Shown here piece by piece: positions 25,233 through 33,081 of a stretch of DNA of 64,000 bases. The stretch's first letter is position 1; each line of letters begins with the position of its first letter. The translations under genes and the position numbers were made by a program. Source of the DNA: Dehalococcoidia bacterium (lineage in GTDB: Bacteria > Chloroflexota > Dehalococcoidia > Lucifugimonadales > SHYT01); assembly GCA_009692665.1 (NCBI GenBank), contig SHYT01000004.1:62001-126000 (forward strand), read 5' to 3'. The notes beneath the pieces are model-generated. The model saw nothing but the letters and a program-made list of their open reading frames with translations. It was not told where the DNA came from and made no database searches.

Positions 25233-25916
25233 ATGATTGCTAAGCCCACGTGGAAGCTCGCTCCGTCAATCCTTGCCGCGGACTTTTCGCGTTTGGGTGA
25301 GCAGATGGCGGAAGCGGAAGCTGCGGGTGTGGATTACTTCCATGTGGATGTCATGGACGGCCACTTCGTGCCCAACATTACCTTTGGTCCGTCTGTTGTC
25401 GAGTCCATTCGCAAAATCACCAAGCTGCCGCTGGACATCCACTTGATGATCGAGAACCCAGACCAGTACATCCCGCAGTTCGCTAGGGCTGGCGGCGACT
25501 TCCTCACCGTCCATGCGGAAGCATCCAAACACCTTCACCAGACGGTTCATCTCATCAGAGAACATGGTAAGAAGCCGGGCATCGCACTGAATCCCGCAAC
25601 ACCTATCACCGCCATTGAAGAGTTAGTAAATGACGTTGACCTAATTCTTATCATGACTGTAAATCCCGGCTTTGGCGGGCAGCAGTTTATCAAGAGCGGC
25701 GTGGATAAGATTAAACGTATGCGGCAACTGCTTGACGCCTGTGGTTCTAAGGCGGAACTTGCGGTGGACGGCGGCGTTAACGCACAGACTATTGCCGACG
25801 TGGCGGGTGCGGGTGCGACTATGCTAGTGGCCGGCTCCGCTATCTATACGCCCAAAGAGAGCGTAGCAACCGCAGTGCAGCGGCTCCGGGGTACGCTGGC
25901 AAAGGCTACTACCTAG
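25233..25916 (+). CDS. rpe: Ribulose-phosphate 3-epimerase
   Basis: This enzyme interconverts ribulose 5-phosphate and xylulose 5-phosphate in the pentose phosphate pathway. The TIM-barrel signatures are all visible: LAPSILAADFSRLG, FHVDVMDGHFVPNITFG (metal-binding His/Asp), IHLMIENP, MTVNPGFGGQ and LAVDGGVNAQT. ATG 25233 gives 227 residues, the usual length. Alternative TTG (25209) and GTG (25212) starts lie nearer a GGGGAGG site and would add eight or seven residues, so the exact start is open. Last gene of the plus-strand block, followed by a terminator. Confidence 0.95.
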   Translation: MIAKPTWKLAPSILAADFSRLGEQMAEAEAAGVDYFHVDVMDGHFVPNITFGPSVVESIRKITKLPLDIHLMIENPDQYIPQFARAGGDFLTVHAEASKHLHQTVHLIREHGKKPGIALNPATPITAIEELVNDVDLILIMTVNPGFGGQQFIKSGVDKIKRMRQLLDACGSKAELAVDGGVNAQTIADVAGAGATMLVAGSAIYTPKESVATAVQRLRGTLAKATT

Positions 25917-26098
25917 CGGTTCTGGGGCCAGACTATATCCTCGAGCTTGAAAGAGTTCAAGAAGCGAGTGGCCTCTAGTGACATCTTGCTAGTGTGTGTG
26001 ATCACCATCCCTGTCGCGCTTTGTGCAGAAACTGAATTACATCCGCACTCTAATAGAGCACATAAAGGCGGTCAATGGAGAGGACGTAAAGAAACAGT

Positions 26099-26132
26099 GA
26101 AGGGGCGGCCTTCGTCAGGGGGTCGCCCCTTC
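26099..26132. terminator. Bidirectional hairpin between convergent genes
   Basis: GAAGGGGCGGCC (26099-26110) pairs with GGTCGCCCCTTC (26121-26132) over 12 bp with one G-T pair. It lies between convergent rpe and the MfnB-like gene and is followed by AAAAG on the plus strand; on the minus strand TCACTGTTTCTTT follows. Confidence 0.6.
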
Positions 26133-26155
26133 AAAAGACTTAGTTCTGGGACTGA

Positions 26156-27145
26156 TTAACGGGCAGGGACGCTGGCCTTGGGCTGGAAGAGGATACGGAT
26201 GGAGCCGTCCCCTTCCTTACGCTGTGTGATGATCTTGTGGCCACCGCGCTCGGACCAGACGATGAGGTCATAGGTGTTCAGCACGTCGGAGATGATGACT
26301 TCTACGAAGGACCTGTCGTCGTGCTTAATCTGCTCGCCTAGGGAGGCGATGATGCCGGCGCAGTTCTGGCCGCGCCCATCGATGACCACCCAGCCGCTGC
26401 TGTTTGCCACAGGCGCTTTGCCATGCACGAGAATTTCGCCGATCTTGCGCAGTTCCAGTTGGTGTTTGAACTCGGCGACTGCTTCCCAGTGGACTGCGGA
26501 CTCACGGTCGCCCTTGCGGCAGGCAGCGCCGCGCACACCCACAATGTCTGGGTTGCAACGCGCCAGCTCGTCCAGGTTCTCAATGCGAAGGTGACCGGAG
26601 AGCGCAGTGCTCATGCCGGCCTCTTTGCCCTCCAGAACAATCTCACGGAGCTGCGATTCAGGCATAAAGTCAAACAGGTTGCGGCCGTCCTTGGTCAGGG
26701 TGTCGATCAGCATGCCGTCGCAGTTGGTCTCTTTGCACATTTTGATAATGAAGCCTGCATCCAGACCGCCATATAGGGGGTTGTCGGCAAACAGCGAGCC
26801 GATGAGCTTGGTCTCGGAGCCTTCCAGCGCGCGTTTGCACTGGTTCAGCACGTCCACTGCGGTCTTGTAATCGCTCTTCATAAAGCCGACTTTCACTGAC
26901 GTTGCTTGTAACTGTGCGGCGGCATAGCACGCCATCGCAACAGTGCCAGCCTGGTTCGGCACAACGCCGAGGGTGATGCTAACGTGTCGGTCTTTAGGAG
27001 CCTGAGCTTTTACCTCTTTGGCAACCATTGGGTGCGCGGAGCCAACCAGAGCTTCCTGCAGGTTTTTGATGTCCACAATGTCCGCGCCGCCCTTGAGCGC
27101 TTCAAGCGCTTCCGGCAGGTTCTGGACGCTTACCATCAGCATCAT
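26156..27145 (-). CDS. MfnB-like (5-formylfuran-3-yl)methyl phosphate synthase with C-terminal TusA-like domain
   Basis: Residues 1-238 match the MfnB/DUF556 TIM-barrel that, in methanogens, condenses two glyceraldehyde 3-phosphates to 4-(hydroxymethyl)-2-furaldehyde phosphate, a methanofuran precursor. GGADIVDIKN carries Lys27, SVKVGF carries Lys85, and MLIDTLTKDG carries Asp148 and Lys152, matching lysine/aspartate positions I recall as essential in the Methanocaldococcus enzyme. From about residue 252 a second domain follows (VVIDGRGQNCAGIIASLGEQ ... VWSERGGHKII). It has the TusA/SirA layout, with Cys262 but CAGI in place of the usual CPxP. The ATG at 27145 follows GAGGAGAAG. The next gene upstream (27186-28163) is a DapA-family enzyme in the same direction. 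The substrate in this organism is unknown. Confidence 0.7.
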   Translation of the reverse strand: MMLMVSVQNLPEALEALKGGADIVDIKNLQEALVGSAHPMVAKEVKAQAPKDRHVSITLGVVPNQAGTVAMACYAAAQLQATSVKVGFMKSDYKTAVDVLNQCKRALEGSETKLIGSLFADNPLYGGLDAGFIIKMCKETNCDGMLIDTLTKDGRNLFDFMPESQLREIVLEGKEAGMSTALSGHLRIENLDELARCNPDIVGVRGAACRKGDRESAVHWEAVAEFKHQLELRKIGEILVHGKAPVANSSGWVVIDGRGQNCAGIIASLGEQIKHDDRSFVEVIISDVLNTYDLIVWSERGGHKIITQRKEGDGSIRILFQPKASVPAR

Positions 27146-27185
27146 GGTGGTCTTCTCCTCAGGCAGCTTTCGTTGCGTCTGCTCG

Positions 27186-28163
27186 TTACTTAACGACGAT
27201 GGGGTGGTTGATGGACTTAAGGTCCTTTTTGATTGCTTCCTTTTCCTCAGCCGTGAACGGGCCCAAGGGCAGGCGCACGTGCCCGCCCGCCATGCCCATT
27301 AGCTCGCCCCAGTACTTACACAGCGTGACCGGCCAAGTACCAAATTTCTGCACAGTGTAGCCCCACCACTTATCCGAGATGTTAGCCACCGGGCGGAGGT
27401 AGAGGTCATAGAACTCAGTATCAATATCGCCGCGAGAGGCTTTGTCGATGAACTGAACGTAGTAGTTGCGGCCCGGCTGGTCGAACCGCCAGTCCGAGGT
27501 GTTGGCGAACATGACTTGCTGGTTGAAGCCGTACTGCTTTCCGGCGAAGTAGATCCAGTCAAATGGAGTGCTGATGATCTTCTTCTTACCCAACGTGACG
27601 TGTGTAGCGATGGAGATATCCCGGTTAGTGCTGGCTTCCTTGACGCCCACAACGTTAGGAATCTCGCAGAGGCGGCTCAGGCCCTGGGCGCTCATGGTGA
27701 TGCCGAACTGGCCCGAGTTATAGAACATAATCGCCAGGTTGGTCTGATCAGCAATAGCCTTGGTGAAGTCCACGACCTGCTGCTCGGATTTGGTAACGAT
27801 GTACGGCGGGGCAACGATGAGCAGGTCGAACCCTGCGTTTTCAGCGTGCTTTGCCAGCGCAATTGACTCTTTGTATGATGTGTGTGTCACGTGCGCGGCA
27901 ATAGGCCACTGGCCTTTTGCCTCATCAGCGGCTATGTCCATGACGCGAATGCGCTCTTCACGGGTGAGGGACCAGAACTCCCCCATACCCCAGGTAACGC
28001 CAGCGCCGCGAGTGCCAAGCGCGCGGATGTGGCGGATATTGTTGCGGAGACCTTGCTCGTCGAGCTGGTCATCTGGCGTGAAGGGGGTCATGACGGTAGA
28101 CCACTCGCCCTTAATAGTCGCCCAAGCCCAGTCCTGTGCTTCTCGCTTGGTATATTTTGCCAT
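27186..28163 (-). CDS. DapA/NAL-superfamily aldolase or synthase
   Basis: This protein of about 325 residues belongs to the N-acetylneuraminate lyase/dihydrodipicolinate synthase superfamily. It has the Schiff-base lysine in VVGVKEAS, the catalytic tyrosine in AIMFYNSGQFG and the fold start GEWSTVMTPFTPDDQLDEQG. The usual GTTGE substrate-carboxylate loop reads GVTWGMGEFWSLT, without the tandem Thr. It is therefore unlikely to be a standard dihydrodipicolinate synthase and may act on another aldehyde or keto acid. The ATG at 28161-28163 follows AAGGGG. It precedes the MfnB-like gene by 40 bases, suggesting a shared pathway. A promoter was not identified. Confidence 0.75.
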   Translation of the reverse strand: MAKYTKREAQDWAWATIKGEWSTVMTPFTPDDQLDEQGLRNNIRHIRALGTRGAGVTWGMGEFWSLTREERIRVMDIAADEAKGQWPIAAHVTHTSYKESIALAKHAENAGFDLLIVAPPYIVTKSEQQVVDFTKAIADQTNLAIMFYNSGQFGITMSAQGLSRLCEIPNVVGVKEASTNRDISIATHVTLGKKKIISTPFDWIYFAGKQYGFNQQVMFANTSDWRFDQPGRNYYVQFIDKASRGDIDTEFYDLYLRPVANISDKWWGYTVQKFGTWPVTLCKYWGELMGMAGGHVRLPLGPFTAEEKEAIKKDLKSINHPIVVK

Positions 28164-28328
28164 TGGCGTCCCCTTCATGCTGTAGACGATTGGATTAATT
28201 GTACTGCTGGGTGGTAATCACCAGGCGAATTGTACCTGGGTGGGGTACCAGTGTCAACGCGATCAACCCAACTACGACGCAGGTAACGATGCGCTGGAAG
28301 GATGCTTGAGAGCCCAGAGTTAAACGCG

Positions 28329-28354
28329 TCTGGCGAGCCTCGAAGCCCGCCAGA
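28329..28354 (-). terminator. Hairpin downstream of rpmB
   Basis: On the minus strand TCTGGCGGGC and GCTCGCCAGA pair over 10 bp (one G-T) with a 6-base loop, 20 bases beyond the rpmB stop. The T-run is weak. Confidence 0.5.
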
Positions 28355-28373
28355 AAACAGTAGCAGTGGGTGG

Positions 28374-28574
28374 TTAGGCCTTAGTGGAGACCTTCTCCTG
28401 CTTGTACTGCGTGCGGACGCAGCGGGTGCATGCGTATAGGCTGGTCTTCTCGCCGTTGATGACGAGATTGCGCTTGTGCACGTTTGGCAAGTTGCGGTGG
28501 GGCGTGTGCCGTTTAGAGTGGCTGACCGCCCTGCCCATGATACCTTCTTTACCGCAGACCCAACACCTGGCCAT
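28374..28574 (-). CDS. rpmB: 50S ribosomal protein L28
   Basis: This 66-residue large-subunit protein opens MARCWVCGKEGIMGRAVSHS and continues with KRHTPHRNLPNVHKRNLVI, both L28 signatures. A CWVC and a CTRC pair give the zinc-binding form. It is divergent from the fakA-like gene, an arrangement I recall from Dehalococcoidia and Firmicutes. Confidence 0.95.
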   Translation of the reverse strand: MARCWVCGKEGIMGRAVSHSKRHTPHRNLPNVHKRNLVINGEKTSLYACTRCVRTQYKQEKVSTKA

Positions 28575-28585
28575 AGTTCCACCTT

Positions 28586-28614
28586 TTGACGATAAAATCT
28601 GTGGACGTTAGAAT
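28586..28614 (+). promoter_or_regulatory. Sigma-70-type promoter for the fakA-degV unit
   Basis: TTGACG (28586-28591), 17-base spacer, TAGAAT (28609-28614), on the plus strand in the divergent region between rpmB and fakA. It leaves a leader of about 105 bases. Confidence 0.65.
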
Positions 28615-28725
28615 CCGATGCGTGACCGTGGTCATGGAAAAGCGGCTTAAGCATAGCACAGGCACCTATCCCGTTCAACTTAGCGGCTCCTGCGGAGCAT
28701 CTCCATTCTGTCCTAGGCGGACTTC

Positions 28726-30381
28726 TTGAAAGCACGTCAGACCGGCAAGGTGTCCGAAACGTCCCAGTCCAAAGTGTTTGATGGGAAAGACTTGAAGCGT
28801 GTTTGCCAGGCGTTTGCTGCCGTGCTGGAGCGGAACGTGGAGTCTATCAACGCCCTGAATGTCTATCCGGTGCCGGACGGAGATACGGGCACCAACATGT
28901 TCCTCACGATGCGCACCGTCAACGAAGAGCTTGCGCAGTGCACTGACAACGGGTTGAGCGCTGTGGCAGCGGCCATGGCACGTGGGGCGCTGCTGGGCGC
29001 ACGCGGCAACAGCGGCGTCATCTCATCCCAGTTCCTGCGGGGGATGGCGGGCTGCTTTAAGGACGTAGACCAGGTCACAGCGGCACAGCTTGCCGAAGCG
29101 TTTGCTCAAGGCGCGGCGAGCGCGTACAAGGCGGTGAGCAAGCCGCAGGAAGGCACCATGTTGACCGTCATGCGCGCGGCGTCCGAGGCGACAGCACGCG
29201 GCGTGAAGCGCGGCTTAGGCACCTCAGCCGAGGTGTTCCGCACTGCATACCTGGCAGCATCGCGGGCGGTGCAGAAGACGCCGGAGCAGCTGCCGATTCT
29301 GAAGCAGGCGGGCGTTGTGGACGCGGGCGGCAAGGGGTTTGCGCTGATGTTGCAGGCGGCGGCTTACACACTTCAGGGGAAGAACCTTGGCAGCATCCGG
29401 TTCAAGTCGTCCGTGGACGGATTGGGGCGGGTGCGCGAGTCGTTCTTGACGGCGGTGCAGCAAGAGGAGTTCGGGTACTGCATCCAGTTCACGCTGGAAC
29501 ACATTGGCGTGGGCGTGGACGTATTGCGACAGGAATTGGCAAAGCGCGGCAACTCGGTGGTGGTCATTGGTGATGAGGATTTGGCGAAGGTGCATGTGCA
29601 TGGACGGGAGCAGGAACCGGTGCTGGCGTATGGGCGCAGCGTCGGTGTGCTGGAGCGGCTGAAGGTAGACAACATTGACGCGCAACATGAAGAGTTTGTC
29701 GCCGCGCGCCGCGCCGCACGGCCACGCGTGGCCGTGGCTGTGGTGGCGGTGGCGTGGGGGCAGGGTATCGAAAAAATGTTTGGCGATTTGGGCGTAACGG
29801 TGATTAAGGGCGGGCAGACGATGAACCCCAGCGTGCAAGACCTGCTGCAAGCGGTCGAGGCGGCGAACGCCGACGCGGTGGTGGTGCTGCCGAACAACTC
29901 GAACATTATCGGCACCGCAAACCAGGCGGCGGGCCTTTCGCAAAGACAGATGCACGTCATTCCCACGCGCTCCTTGCCGCAGGGAATCGCGGCGGCGCTG
30001 GCGTTCAACCCTGAAGAGCCGGCGGCAGCAAACCTGGAAGCGATGGAGCGGGCCGTGCAGTCTGTGCGGAGCGGCGAAGTGGTTGCTGCGGTGCGCTCGA
30101 CGAAGGTGCTGGACGTGCACGTGCCCCAGGGTGCCATCATGGGGCTGCTGGACGACGAGCTGATCTCCTCCGGCCCGGACCGGACGGCTGTGCTCACTGG
30201 CCTGGTCAAGCGCGGCATCGCTGCGGGCGGCTCTCTCGTCACACTCTACCTTGGCGGTGACCTGTCCCAGGCCGACGCAGACCGCGACGTGCAAGCGCTC
30301 AAAGCCACATTCCCGGGTATTGAGGTTGAGCTGGTACAGGGCGGACAGCCGCATTATTTGTACCTGGTATCCATAGAGTAG
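28726..30381 (+). CDS. fakA: DAK/DhaL-domain kinase, FakA (YloV)-like
   Basis: This 551-residue protein has an N-terminal DhaL (DAK2) domain with INALNVYPVPDGDTGTNMFL (metal/ATP-binding aspartates) and ALLGARGNSGVISSQFLRG. A middle DUF1949-like and a C-terminal FakA domain follow, including QTMNPSVQDLLQAVE and VVVLPNNSNI. In Firmicutes FakA phosphorylates fatty acids presented by DegV-type FakB proteins; a degV gene follows at 30916, so the pair is probably a fatty-acid kinase. The TTG start at 28726 is behind AGGCGG; a GTG at 28750 is the alternative. Confidence 0.88.
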   Translation: MKARQTGKVSETSQSKVFDGKDLKRVCQAFAAVLERNVESINALNVYPVPDGDTGTNMFLTMRTVNEELAQCTDNGLSAVAAAMARGALLGARGNSGVISSQFLRGMAGCFKDVDQVTAAQLAEAFAQGAASAYKAVSKPQEGTMLTVMRAASEATARGVKRGLGTSAEVFRTAYLAASRAVQKTPEQLPILKQAGVVDAGGKGFALMLQAAAYTLQGKNLGSIRFKSSVDGLGRVRESFLTAVQQEEFGYCIQFTLEHIGVGVDVLRQELAKRGNSVVVIGDEDLAKVHVHGREQEPVLAYGRSVGVLERLKVDNIDAQHEEFVAARRAARPRVAVAVVAVAWGQGIEKMFGDLGVTVIKGGQTMNPSVQDLLQAVEAANADAVVVLPNNSNIIGTANQAAGLSQRQMHVIPTRSLPQGIAAALAFNPEEPAAANLEAMERAVQSVRSGEVVAAVRSTKVLDVHVPQGAIMGLLDDELISSGPDRTAVLTGLVKRGIAAGGSLVTLYLGGDLSQADADRDVQALKATFPGIEVELVQGGQPHYLYLVSIE

Positions 30382-30417
30382 TAGGCTCAAGTCCGAACCT
30401 TTGGTAAGGAGAGCATC

Positions 30418-30825
30418 ATGAAGGAACTGATCACGTAACTGAACTTTGATGGCAAGGCGCGCGAGGCAATGAAGTTCTATGAGAAGATTTTGGGCGGCAA
30501 GCTCGAGCTTATGACCTTTGGGGAGTCGCAGATGCCCAACGTCCCGCCAAGTGCCAAGGAACGCATCATCCACTCGCAGCTCACGAAGGGGGCACTCACC
30601 CTCATGGGGTCGGACACGATGCCCGGCATGCCGTTCAAGCAGGGCAACAACTTTTCCGTTACCATCACTTGCGAGAGCGCCAAGGAAGCAGAGCAGCTTT
30701 TCAAAGCACTGAGCGATAGGGGCCAGGTGCAGATGCCGCTTGCCCCAACCTTCTTTGCAGAGCAGTTCGGTGGGCTTACAGACAAGTATGGAGTGGGCTG
30801 GATGATCAGCTACCAGGGCAAGTGA
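30418..30825 (+). pseudogene. PhnB-like VOC protein interrupted by an early stop
   Basis: The frame from ATG 30418 (behind AAGGAGAGC) reads MKELIT, then TAA (30436-30438), then LNFDGKAREAMKFYEKILGG in the same frame, followed by a complete PhnB-like vicinal-oxygen-chelate domain to 30825. Related proteins have a tyrosine where the stop lies, so a single TAC-to-TAA change explains the lesion. Internal initiation at ATG 30469 could still give a 118-residue protein, but it would lack the first beta strand. It lies between fakA and degV. PhnB-like proteins are mostly of unknown function. Confidence 0.75.
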
Positions 30826-30915
30826 GCAACCCCCTTTACACAGCACTAAGCCGTAGCGCCTTACGCGCAGGTGGGCCTTCCTGTCCCCAACCGATTTCGG
30901 CGAGAGAGGTGAAGC

Positions 30916-31752
30916 ATGACTGTACGTGTGGTGACTGATAGCACCTCTGATTTGCCGCCGGATGTGGCCGCGAGGCTGGGAATTACGGTGGTGCCGCTGA
31001 ACGTCCATTTTGGGACGGAGATGTTGAAGGACGGGGTGGATATCCTGCCGGACGCGTTTTACAAGCGGCTGGTGAGCGGGACGGTGCTGCCCAAGACGTC
31101 GCAGCCGAGCGTGGGGGAGTTCTTGCAGGTGTACGACAAGGTGGGCAAGGGCGCGGAGGCCATCGTGTCTATTCTTGTGTCGTCCAAGCTGAGTGGGACG
31201 TACAACTCGGCGGTGCAGGCGGTGCCGGAGTACAAGGGCGCGTGCAAAATAGAGGTCATCGACACGCTGCAGGCGTCCATGGGGCTGGGGCTGATCGCAA
31301 CGGCGGCGGCTCGCGTGGCGCAGGCCGGGGGCTCGGCGCAGCAGGTGGCGGAGGAGGCTCGGAGGGCGATGGGCAAGGTGGACTACTTTGGCGTAGTGGA
31401 CACGCTGGAGTACCTGGAAAAGGGCGGGCGGATTGGGAAGGCGCAGGCGTTCCTGGGCGGCATTCTGAAAGTGAAGCCGGTGCTGATGGTGAAGGACGGG
31501 ATTGCGCACCCGGTGGAGCGCGCCCGCACGCTGCAGAAGGCAATGGACAAGGTCATGGAGATGGCGCGGCTGTCCGCTCCGCTGGCTGAGGCAGGGGTGC
31601 TGTACGCGACGACTCCGGACGTGGCGCAGGCACTGGCCGAGCGGCTGAAGCCGCTGACCAACGACGGGCAGGTGCTGATGGGCCGGATTGGGCCGGTGGT
31701 TGGGACGTACCTGGGGCCGGGGGCTCTGGCCGTGGGGATTCGGCGGGCCTGA
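30916..31752 (+). CDS. degV: DegV family fatty-acid-binding protein (FakB-like)
   Basis: This 278-residue DegV protein has VVTDSTSDLPPDVAARLGI at the start, LPKTSQPSVGEFLQVY (the TSQPS loop that holds the fatty-acid carboxylate), SSKLSGTYNSA and the GGRIGKAQAFLGGILKVKPV block. FakB/DegV proteins bind a fatty acid and deliver it to FakA for phosphorylation, so it probably works with the product of the gene at 28726. GAGAGGTG precedes the ATG. Complete. Confidence 0.93.
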   Translation: MTVRVVTDSTSDLPPDVAARLGITVVPLNVHFGTEMLKDGVDILPDAFYKRLVSGTVLPKTSQPSVGEFLQVYDKVGKGAEAIVSILVSSKLSGTYNSAVQAVPEYKGACKIEVIDTLQASMGLGLIATAAARVAQAGGSAQQVAEEARRAMGKVDYFGVVDTLEYLEKGGRIGKAQAFLGGILKVKPVLMVKDGIAHPVERARTLQKAMDKVMEMARLSAPLAEAGVLYATTPDVAQALAERLKPLTNDGQVLMGRIGPVVGTYLGPGALAVGIRRA

Positions 31753-32321
31753 GCGTTTGACGAACAGGCTCGGACTTTCGGATTATTTGAGGGTTTCAAC
31801 AGCGGCCTGGTTAGGGCTGCTTTGCCGCATCGGACGGTGCGGAGATGCCGGGTGCTGATGCGCTGCGAAGGCGCGTTTGGTGGGCCGGAAATGGTCACAA
31901 GTGGCCCACCCTGTGGTGTTTTTGTGGGCCACAACAGGTTTTCGTGCATGCGAACCATGTTCCCCCGTTAGTGGCCTATTGGTGGCGTGGTAGACAGACG
32001 CATGTGGTCTTGCCGCAGCAGCCAACTGGCCCATAAAAAGCCCACACTTTGGGACTTTGGCCCACAGGGATATTTCGCCGGCAGGGCAAAGGGGGCGCCA
32101 TGAGAAGCGTTGCGTTGCGGACATGTTTTCCACCTCCACTACTGCACCACTGCCGTCATTTGTGAACATAACGCGACCAATGAGCGCGGAACACGCGCCT
32201 TAGGTAGAAGGATAACGCCGCGCGCGGGTGGGTCAAGGGGAAGATGGCGTGGCAACTTCAGCGCGGATTTGGCTTTTCTCAGTGCTAGGATTGTGGTGCG
32301 TAGGACTCGGGGCGATAAAAC
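31753..32321. other. Gene-free stretch
   Basis: These 569 bases show no convincing gene on either strand. A perfect 9-bp inverted repeat GTGGCCCAC/GTGGGCCAC (31901-31909, 31924-31932) and several further TGGCCCA-like words lie in it. It separates degV from the AbiU2-like gene and may mark the left edge of an acquired segment. Confidence 0.45.
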
Positions 32322-33044
32322 GTGAACTCGAAAGAACACTTGCACAATCTGGAAAACAATTTTGACGCTTGGCGGTTGGTGGTAACGGAAGAATACCGAA
32401 GCGCCTACAACCATTTCGAAATATGGGCGACTCTGGATGCCTACAGGGACGACCATCTCAATGAACTTAATATGGCCACCGCCTTCTGGGGACTAACAAT
32501 GCAAGCCCATACGCGCATCGCCCTGATACACATGTACCATCTTGTCGAAGAAAACAATCAGGTCGTTAGCATACCCGTGCTATGGGAGTGGATTGAAAAG
32601 AACCTCGCGCTTTTTTCTGTGGAACCGTTCGCAGCGCGCCTTAAGAAAAAATATCCACAAATAAGTCTTGATGAACAAAATGAGTGCACCGAAGGTCAAA
32701 AGCAACGGCAAATTACCCTCGCCAAAAAAAATGAGCATCGGAAAGCTCCCGAAGAGAGTGCGCAAACGATTGATCACCTCAAAGTATGGCGTGACAAAGT
32801 GCTCGCACATGTCGACAAGGATTTTCTGAAACACAGGAAAGAGCTCGACGAAAAATATCCGCTTTCAATCGATCAAGTAAGGAATTTGTTGAAGACTTTG
32901 GGTGAGATTCTGAATGTTTATTCTTTGGCCTATTACTCTAGTAGCTACGCTTGGGATATCCCATACAAGTCCGGATTCGACTTAACTATGAAAGCCCTCA
33001 AGACCTATAGTGAAGCCCGCAATAAGCTTCTTAGGGAACCATGA
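32322..33044 (+). CDS. AbiU2-like HEPN-domain protein
   Basis: This is a 240-residue, strongly helical protein. The pattern WGLTMQAHTRIALIHMYHLV near residue 57 and the later VWRDKVLAHVDKDFLKHR resemble AbiU2-type HEPN proteins. RDKVLAH fits the Rx4-6H motif of HEPN ribonucleases. AbiU2 was first described in a lactococcal abortive-infection system; HEPN proteins often cut RNA during phage defence. The gene is visibly AT-richer than its neighbours (runs such as AAGAAAAAATAT), suggesting transfer. It lies alone between degV and recG, with no obvious nucleotidyltransferase partner. The GTG start at 32322 lacks a clear ribosome binding site. Confidence 0.5.
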   Translation: MNSKEHLHNLENNFDAWRLVVTEEYRSAYNHFEIWATLDAYRDDHLNELNMATAFWGLTMQAHTRIALIHMYHLVEENNQVVSIPVLWEWIEKNLALFSVEPFAARLKKKYPQISLDEQNECTEGQKQRQITLAKKNEHRKAPEESAQTIDHLKVWRDKVLAHVDKDFLKHRKELDEKYPLSIDQVRNLLKTLGEILNVYSLAYYSSSYAWDIPYKSGFDLTMKALKTYSEARNKLLREP

Positions 33045-33081
33045 ACTGACCGTGTTGTGGGCAATATGAAGTCGAGGAGTA

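Noticed and set aside
29224-31509. A 761-codon open frame on the minus strand opposite fakA and degV
   Set aside because: It is extremely rich in His, Arg and Leu, matches no family, and lies fully antisense to two clear genes; long antisense frames are expected in GC-rich codon usage.
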